Origin: Azospirillum sp. B21
Lineage (GTDB): Bacteria; Pseudomonadota; Alphaproteobacteria; Azospirillales; Azospirillaceae
Direction: 5' to 3'
Length of the DNA: 64,000 nt
Assembly (NCBI RefSeq): GCF_008364825.1
Contig: NZ_VTTO01000011.1
Location: 1-64,000 of the forward strand
Positions 59,881-64,000 of the stretch are shown here, one piece after another; the stretch's first letter is position 1, and every line of letters starts with the position of its first letter. A program made the position numbers and the translations under genes. Below the pieces are notes generated by a model. The model was not told where the DNA came from. It did no database searches and saw nothing but the letters and a program-made list of their open reading frames with translations.

Positions 59881-61806
59881 TCATGCGACCAGCTCATGCA
59901 GGGCGTTTGCGACGCGCCGTATGACGGCAGTCCAGTCGCCCGGGGCGGTCTGGCGGAAGAGCCGCATGGTCGGATACCAGGGCGTGTCGTCACGGTCCAG
60001 AAGCCAGCGCCAGCAGCCGTCGTAGCGCGACATGACCCAGACCGGCTTTCCCAGCGCTCCGACGAGATGGGCGACCGAGGTGTCGACCGTGATCACGAGA
60101 TCAAGGCGCATCACCAGGGCCGCCGTGTCCGCGAAATCGGTGACTGCTCCCATCGGATCGTGGATGTCCATCCCCACCGGCGGATCGGCGAGCTGCGCCG
60201 CCGGCCCGCCCATCTGCAGGTTCACGAAGCGCAGGTTCGGCACCTCGGCCAGGGGCGCCAGGTCCCGCAGGGTCATGCTGCGCCGCCTGTCGGTCAGGTT
60301 CGCGCGCAGCAGGCTTGGGCGGGGGTCTCCCGACCACACCAACCCGACCCGCAGTCCAGTGCCCGGCAGGGGCTGGCCCAGCCATTTGCCGATCGCCTCG
60401 GCGGGCGGGTAGAGGTAGGGAATGCTGCCGGGAATCGTGTCCAGTTCGGTGCCGAGCAGCCGCGGCAGGCTCATCAGCGGGCAATGGAACTCCGGCTTCG
60501 GGAAGGGGTCGGTCAGCGCATGAACCGCATCCACGCCGGGCATGCCGGCGACCAGCCGCTTCAGTGCCGGCTGGACCGCCAACACCACGCGCCCGCCCAG
60601 CGCCGCGACCAACGGGGCGTAGCGGACGAAATGCAGGGTGTCGCCGTGCCCCTGTTCGGCGTGCAGCAGGATGGTGGCGCCATTCAGCGGTTCGCCCCGC
60701 CAAGCCCGCAACTGCCCATTCACCGTCGGCAGCTGGCCGGTTTCCCAGCGGGCCTCGTAATACTCCCAGCCTTCCTTGAGCCGGCCGGCCTTGAGCAGGG
60801 CCAGAGACAGGTTGAAGCGGGCGTCGGGATGCTTCGGTTCGGCGGCCAGGGTGCGGTGGAACAGGCGCTCGGCTTCATCCAACCGGCCGAGGTCTAGGTT
60901 GACGATGCCGAGATTGTTCAGCGCCGACACATGTGACGGGTTGATCTGCAGGGCTCGCCGGCACAGTATCGCCGCCTCGGCGAAGTCGTCGCCGTTCCGG
61001 GCCTGTGATCGCTGGACGTAACCGAGGTTGGCGTAGGGATCGGGATGGTCCGGCTTGAGCGCCACGGAGCGGCGGCAGAAGCCGATGGCGCCCGGGCCGT
61101 CGTTCAGCTCCCACACCGCGCTGGCCAGGTTGTTCCACGCCCCCGGGTGATCGGGGGACAGGCGCAGGGCCCGGCGGAAGGCTGTAGCGGCCTGAGCATG
61201 GTTCTTTTCCCGCGAGGCGGTCGCGCCGAGGTTGACGTAGGCCTGTACCGTTGCCGGTTCCAGCGCCACCGCCGCCCGATAAGCGACGCCGGCGTCGGCC
61301 AACCGTCCCGACAGCAGGCGGGAATCAGCAACGGCCAGGAGTTCGCTCGCCGTGGCCACGCGCAGGCGGCAGAAGCGCTCCAGCAGGGCCGACGCATTGT
61401 CGCCCGGTCGGGGTTGCCTGTGGAGGTTGGCAAGCGACTCCGGATAGGCCGGATTGAGCGTCAGCGCCAGACGGTACTGCTCTCGCGCCTCGTCCGCTCG
61501 GCCGAGCGCGCGGAACGCTTCACCAAGGCTGTTGCGGTAGTAGGCCTGTGCCCTGTCGACCACGAGTGCCCGCCGCACCCAGCGGCTGGCCGCCTCCGCC
61601 GCCCCAGCTTGCAGTGCTGTCACGCCAAGCAGGTGGAGGACGTCGCCATGCGACGGCTCGGCGGACAGAATAGCCCGGTACAGTCTGCCCGCTGCGGCAT
61701 CCCCTGCCTTATGCCGAGCCACCGCGGAGGCGAGCATCGACCTTACGTCGGGCAGCGTGGCCTTTTGGCCTTCCCCGACCTCAGGTTTGCAGGCCAACTG
61801 GCCCAT
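59881..61806 (-). CDS. TPR-GT9 glycosyltransferase
   Basis: 641 residues from an ATG with GAGG and TGAGGAC upstream. It has the longest TPR array of the group, about ten units (residues 20-345). The GT9-like module follows: WEYYEARWETGQ, HAEQGHGDTLHFVRYAPLV, GLVWSGDPRPS, LVITVDTSVAHLVGALGKPVW and TPWYPTMRLFRQ. All family motifs, including the Asp lost in the 31290 gene, are present. It stands convergent to the giant Ig-repeat gene with a 127-bp gap, so TPR-glycosyltransferases flank that gene on both sides. The probable role is adding a heptose-like or related sugar to protein-linked glycan; the donor is unknown. Confidence 0.87.
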   Translation of the reverse strand: MGQLACKPEVGEGQKATLPDVRSMLASAVARHKAGDAAAGRLYRAILSAEPSHGDVLHLLGVTALQAGAAEAASRWVRRALVVDRAQAYYRNSLGEAFRALGRADEAREQYRLALTLNPAYPESLANLHRQPRPGDNASALLERFCRLRVATASELLAVADSRLLSGRLADAGVAYRAAVALEPATVQAYVNLGATASREKNHAQAATAFRRALRLSPDHPGAWNNLASAVWELNDGPGAIGFCRRSVALKPDHPDPYANLGYVQRSQARNGDDFAEAAILCRRALQINPSHVSALNNLGIVNLDLGRLDEAERLFHRTLAAEPKHPDARFNLSLALLKAGRLKEGWEYYEARWETGQLPTVNGQLRAWRGEPLNGATILLHAEQGHGDTLHFVRYAPLVAALGGRVVLAVQPALKRLVAGMPGVDAVHALTDPFPKPEFHCPLMSLPRLLGTELDTIPGSIPYLYPPAEAIGKWLGQPLPGTGLRVGLVWSGDPRPSLLRANLTDRRRSMTLRDLAPLAEVPNLRFVNLQMGGPAAQLADPPVGMDIHDPMGAVTDFADTAALVMRLDLVITVDTSVAHLVGALGKPVWVMSRYDGCWRWLLDRDDTPWYPTMRLFRQTAPGDWTAVIRRVANALHELVA

Positions 61807-62351
61807 GTCCTCACCTCATCTCCGATGCGTCAGAAAGTCTGTTGAAATACATAACGCTTTCCGGCGCCAAAGCCAGCATCGCTCAGATGCTGGACCGGCC
61901 TGAGAGTAGCTGGACTGGGGCGCGGTACGGTTCGATGAGATGCCCGGCTGCGGTAGATTGAACCGCAACCGGAGCTCTTGGAGATGGACAAGGAACAGGA
62001 ACGTAAGCCCGAGGGGGCGCCGGAGCGCGCCCGCAACGCTGGCGCAGGCGCCCCTCGGGCGTGGACGCCAGCACGCCCCAACGTGTTTCTCCGCGGCGCG
62101 CAAGAAGGTGGCGGCGGTGACGCGCCTGCTGCGCGCCGACCACCTGCGGACTTATCAGCCGCCGTGCGCCGAGCTACCCTTGGCCGCCTGAACAAGCTCA
62201 GCCAGGTGTCTCGTTTCCGGGCCGCGGTTCATCCCGACGGGCCAAGAAGCGGACACCGGGCTGGTTCGCCTGATCGCCCGGCACAGCGTCGGCAGTACTT
62301 CCCTACCGTCGCTTACGAGCAATCCTTCGCCAAAAGCCGAGGGTCGTGGAC
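61807..62351. other. Intergenic region with one inverted repeat, no convincing gene
   Basis: GC-rich open frames exist on both strands, but none has a protein-like pattern or a good start. A perfect inverted repeat CCAGCATC (61873-61880) / GATGCTGG (61886-61893) lies about 70 bp before the start of the TPR-GT9 gene and could be an operator or hairpin. The DNA just upstream of that gene (61840-61860) is AT-richer and may hold its promoter. Confidence 0.5.
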
Positions 62352-62666
62352 TTACCAGGAGGAGGAGGACGAGCCGGCGGTGTTGGGCAGCGAACGGCGG
62401 GTCATGCCCTCGCCCATACCGCGCTCGTTCGGCGAGATGGTCTCATTGTTTTCGTAGGCCGTGCCGCTGGAACCGGAGCCGGCCCGGCTGGGGTTGTTCA
62501 GCGACTCCTTCGACATGTCCTGTCCCATGCCGCGGGTGTCGGGCGATATGACCTGTTCGTTCACGCCCGAACTGCCGGAGGTGCCATAGCCGCTGTTGGA
62601 GTCGGACGCGCAGCCGGCGAGGATCATGGTCAAGGAAGCGGTCGCAATGATGAGGGCGTGTCGCAT
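62352..62666 (-). CDS. Small lipoprotein with duplicated motif
   Basis: 104 residues from an ATG with GGAG 7 bases upstream. The N-terminus MRHALIIATASLTMILAGCAS is a lipoprotein signal with lipobox LAGC, so Cys18 or so should be lipidated. The mature part is Ser/Gly/Asn-rich and contains a repeated block: VISPDTRGMGQDMSKESLNN and TISPNERGMGEGMTRRSLPN. No function is recognised; the protein is likely anchored at the outer membrane or in the periplasm. It is the first of three envelope-related genes at the right end. Confidence 0.8.
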   Translation of the reverse strand: MRHALIIATASLTMILAGCASDSNSGYGTSGSSGVNEQVISPDTRGMGQDMSKESLNNPSRAGSGSSGTAYENNETISPNERGMGEGMTRRSLPNTAGSSSSSW

Positions 62667-62974
62667 CAGTTCACTCCATCCGGTGATTTCCTGGATTTCA
62701 CCCTCCCAGAAGGACCGGAACATCACGTCCGTTCCGGATTTTACTGCAGGGCCTGATCACGACAACCCGACGGCGCAGCTTCGGTTCCCACAGATGTTAT
62801 GTGGAGACGGCGATCGGCTCCGAAAATTCCGTCGAAACCGACGTCACATGCCCAGTCTGAATCCCCGCTGAGCCGGGACCGCCGACCACGCTGCCGCATG
62901 AGGAGCCTGCTGCGTGAGGGCGAGCGGACCGGTCGACCCCAAGGCTCGAGCGGACCGGCTGATGCACCGACGGA
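62667..62974. other. Intergenic region, no gene seen
   Basis: Contains the promoter region of the small lipoprotein gene and the 3' flank of the DUF421 gene. A short direct repeat GAGCGGACCGG occurs twice near 62928-62960. Nothing else stands out. Confidence 0.4.
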
Positions 62975-63493
62975 TCAAAGGCGGCCGACCGCTTCGAGCG
63001 TCGGCGGATCGGGATCGGTCCCGCCTTCCTCTCCCGGCACGACGCTGAAGGAGCCGTCGGTCTCCAGCACGACGGCCAGCACGCCGTCCAACTGCCTGCG
63101 TCCTTGGGCGCGCAGGACGGCCATCACCTCTTCCCGGGTGACGCGCTGCTGTTTCAGGGCACCCGGCAGAAACTCGCCCCGGTAGACGAGCAATGTCGGC
63201 TGCGCCTTGATGATCGCCTGGAAGCGTGGCGAGCGGACCGACGCCCAGGTGATCGCGTACTGCAGCAGGATCAGCAATGCCAGCGCCAGCACCCCTTCGG
63301 CCAGCGCCACCGATTTGCTGAGCAGCACGGTGGCGAGCGTCGAGCCGAGCGCCACCGTCACCACCAGATCGAAGGCGTTCATCTTGGTCAGGGTCCGCTT
63401 GCCGGACACCCGCAGCAGCAGCACCAGTGCGGCATAGGCGAGCACGCCGACCACCAGCACCCTGACCAGACCGGTCCAACTGTCGAAGAACAT
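62975..63493 (-). CDS. DUF421 (YetF-like) membrane protein
   Basis: 172 residues from the ATG of MFFDSWTGLVRVL, which has AAAGGA upstream; MKGNG five codons earlier is possible. Three membrane segments fill the first 90 residues, with VLLLRVSGKRTLTKMNAFDLVVTVALGS between the first two, the YetF/DUF421 signature. The cytoplasmic C-terminal domain has PTLLVYRGEFLPGALKQQRVTREEVMAVLR, typical of the family. The function of DUF421 proteins is not firmly known; roles in stress or envelope homeostasis are suggested. The short acidic tail ends ...EGGTDPDPPTLEAVGRL. Confidence 0.9.
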   Translation of the reverse strand: MFFDSWTGLVRVLVVGVLAYAALVLLLRVSGKRTLTKMNAFDLVVTVALGSTLATVLLSKSVALAEGVLALALLILLQYAITWASVRSPRFQAIIKAQPTLLVYRGEFLPGALKQQRVTREEVMAVLRAQGRRQLDGVLAVVLETDGSFSVVPGEEGGTDPDPPTLEAVGRL

Positions 63494-63715
63494 TCCGTTT
63501 CCTTTCATCCTTTGGCCGGCCAACCTCGCTTGCGGCCGGGAGTTCCGGATCACGGTGCCGCCGCGAAAGAGGCAGGCAAGCCCCCACCAATGCGCCGGTC
63601 GGCAGGCAATGGGCGTGGCAGATGCAGTCGAGCCTGCACGCAAGGCCGGAAAGGACCATGTTATCCCTCTGCGGCGGCGGGAAGGCCGCTCGCCGTCCGA
63701 TCCGCTTCCGCTGGG

Positions 63716-64000
63716 GTGAATCGTTTGAAGGGGCGCCTGCTCTACTACTGGATGTTCCTGCGCGAAAGCCTGTGGTTCGTGCCGCTGCTGATGAGCATCG
63801 CGGCGACGGCGCTGGCCGTCCTTCTCGTCACCGAAGGCGAGGTGCTGCCCGACGGGGCGGCCGAGCTGTGGCTGATCTACAGCGGCGATCCCGAAAGCGC
63901 ACGCCAGCTGCTGGGGGCGCTGCTGTCGGGCATCATCACCATGACGTCGCTGGTGGTCTCCATTACCGTCGTGGTGTTGACCCTGGCCGCCGGACAGCTG
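63716..64000 (+). CDS. DUF2254 membrane protein, truncated by window end
   Basis: Begins at a GTG (MNRLKGRLLYYWMFLRESLWF) and runs off the window after 95 codons. It has a basic N-terminus followed by a membrane segment VPLLMSIAATALAVLLV and a second one after the loop, LLGALLSGIITMTSLVVSITVVVLTLA. This matches the start of DUF2254 predicted membrane proteins (usually over 400 residues). It reads away from the DUF421 gene. The function of the family is unknown. Confidence 0.72.
   Translation, partial: MNRLKGRLLYYWMFLRESLWFVPLLMSIAATALAVLLVTEGEVLPDGAAELWLIYSGDPESARQLLGALLSGIITMTSLVVSITVVVLTLAAGQL

Noticed and set aside
57765..59993. A 742-codon minus-strand open frame
   Set aside because: Mirror of the repeat-rich 3' end of the giant gene; no start signal and repetitive Gly/Arg/Val text.
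61830..62457. Several overlapping open frames right of the last TPR-GT9 gene
   Set aside because: Arg/Pro/Ala-rich text on both strands, no ribosome sites and no family resemblance.

Overview
The window looks like part of a replicon from a plant- or soil-associated alphaproteobacterium, most likely Azospirillum or a close Rhodospirillales relative. This is an inference from the very high GC content of the right two thirds, the GC-rich codon use, and the gene families: TPR-glycosyltransferase fusions, very large Ig-like/RTX proteins with terminal NPDV...EGR repeats, DUF421 and DUF2254 membrane proteins. No rRNA, tRNA or CRISPR array was seen.

Left block (about 0.1-21.7 kb). This is an exopolysaccharide (EPS) locus of visibly lower GC, littered with insertion-sequence wreckage. 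On the minus strand it carries an asparagine-synthase-type amidotransferase, four or so GT4 glycosyltransferases, a Wzx-like flippase, a Wzy/ligase-like polymerase, a Wzc-like co-polymerase with BY-kinase domain, a NodB-type deacetylase and a GNAT-like protein. On the plus strand it carries two family-9-type polysaccharide lyases that share a nearly perfect 1,113-bp duplication. Relics of IS200/IS605 TnpB, an ISL3-type transposase, IS110 (with a structured 5' leader that may be a bridge-RNA remnant) and possibly a serine recombinase interrupt the block. An identical 18-bp direct repeat lies at both ends, which suggests a transferred or IS-mobilised EPS island. No initiating sugar-phosphate transferase and no Wza-type outer-membrane exporter are present, so the pathway is incomplete here.

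Central block (about 21.8-44.5 kb). This is an uninterrupted, very GC-rich series of large glycosyltransferases, most of them fused to tetratricopeptide repeats (TPR). Architectures include GT4-GT17-TPR-GT9, TPR-GT9, GT2-TPR-GT11, GT8-like-TPR-GT41, TPR-GT61, TPR-GT4 and TPR-GT41, plus a zinc-type sugar C-methyltransferase. Several genes overlap by 1-14 bp, and two convergent pairs overlap by 20-34 bp.

Right block (about 44.5-62 kb). One gene of about 14.8 kb encodes a protein of about 4,930 residues. It has 13 degenerate ETLIG-type repeats, about 39 bacterial Ig-like domains, a SwmB-like domain, RTX calcium repeats and four C-terminal NPDV...EGR repeats. Another TPR-GT9 gene follows. The layout suggests that the TPR-glycosyltransferases, two of which are O-GlcNAc-transferase-like, build glycans on this giant Ser/Thr-rich secreted protein. 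That would be a dedicated adhesin-glycosylation system. It is a hypothesis, and no type I secretion genes lie in the window.

Right edge (62.3-64 kb). A small lipoprotein with a duplicated motif, a DUF421 membrane protein and the start of a DUF2254 membrane protein; these look like ordinary envelope genes.
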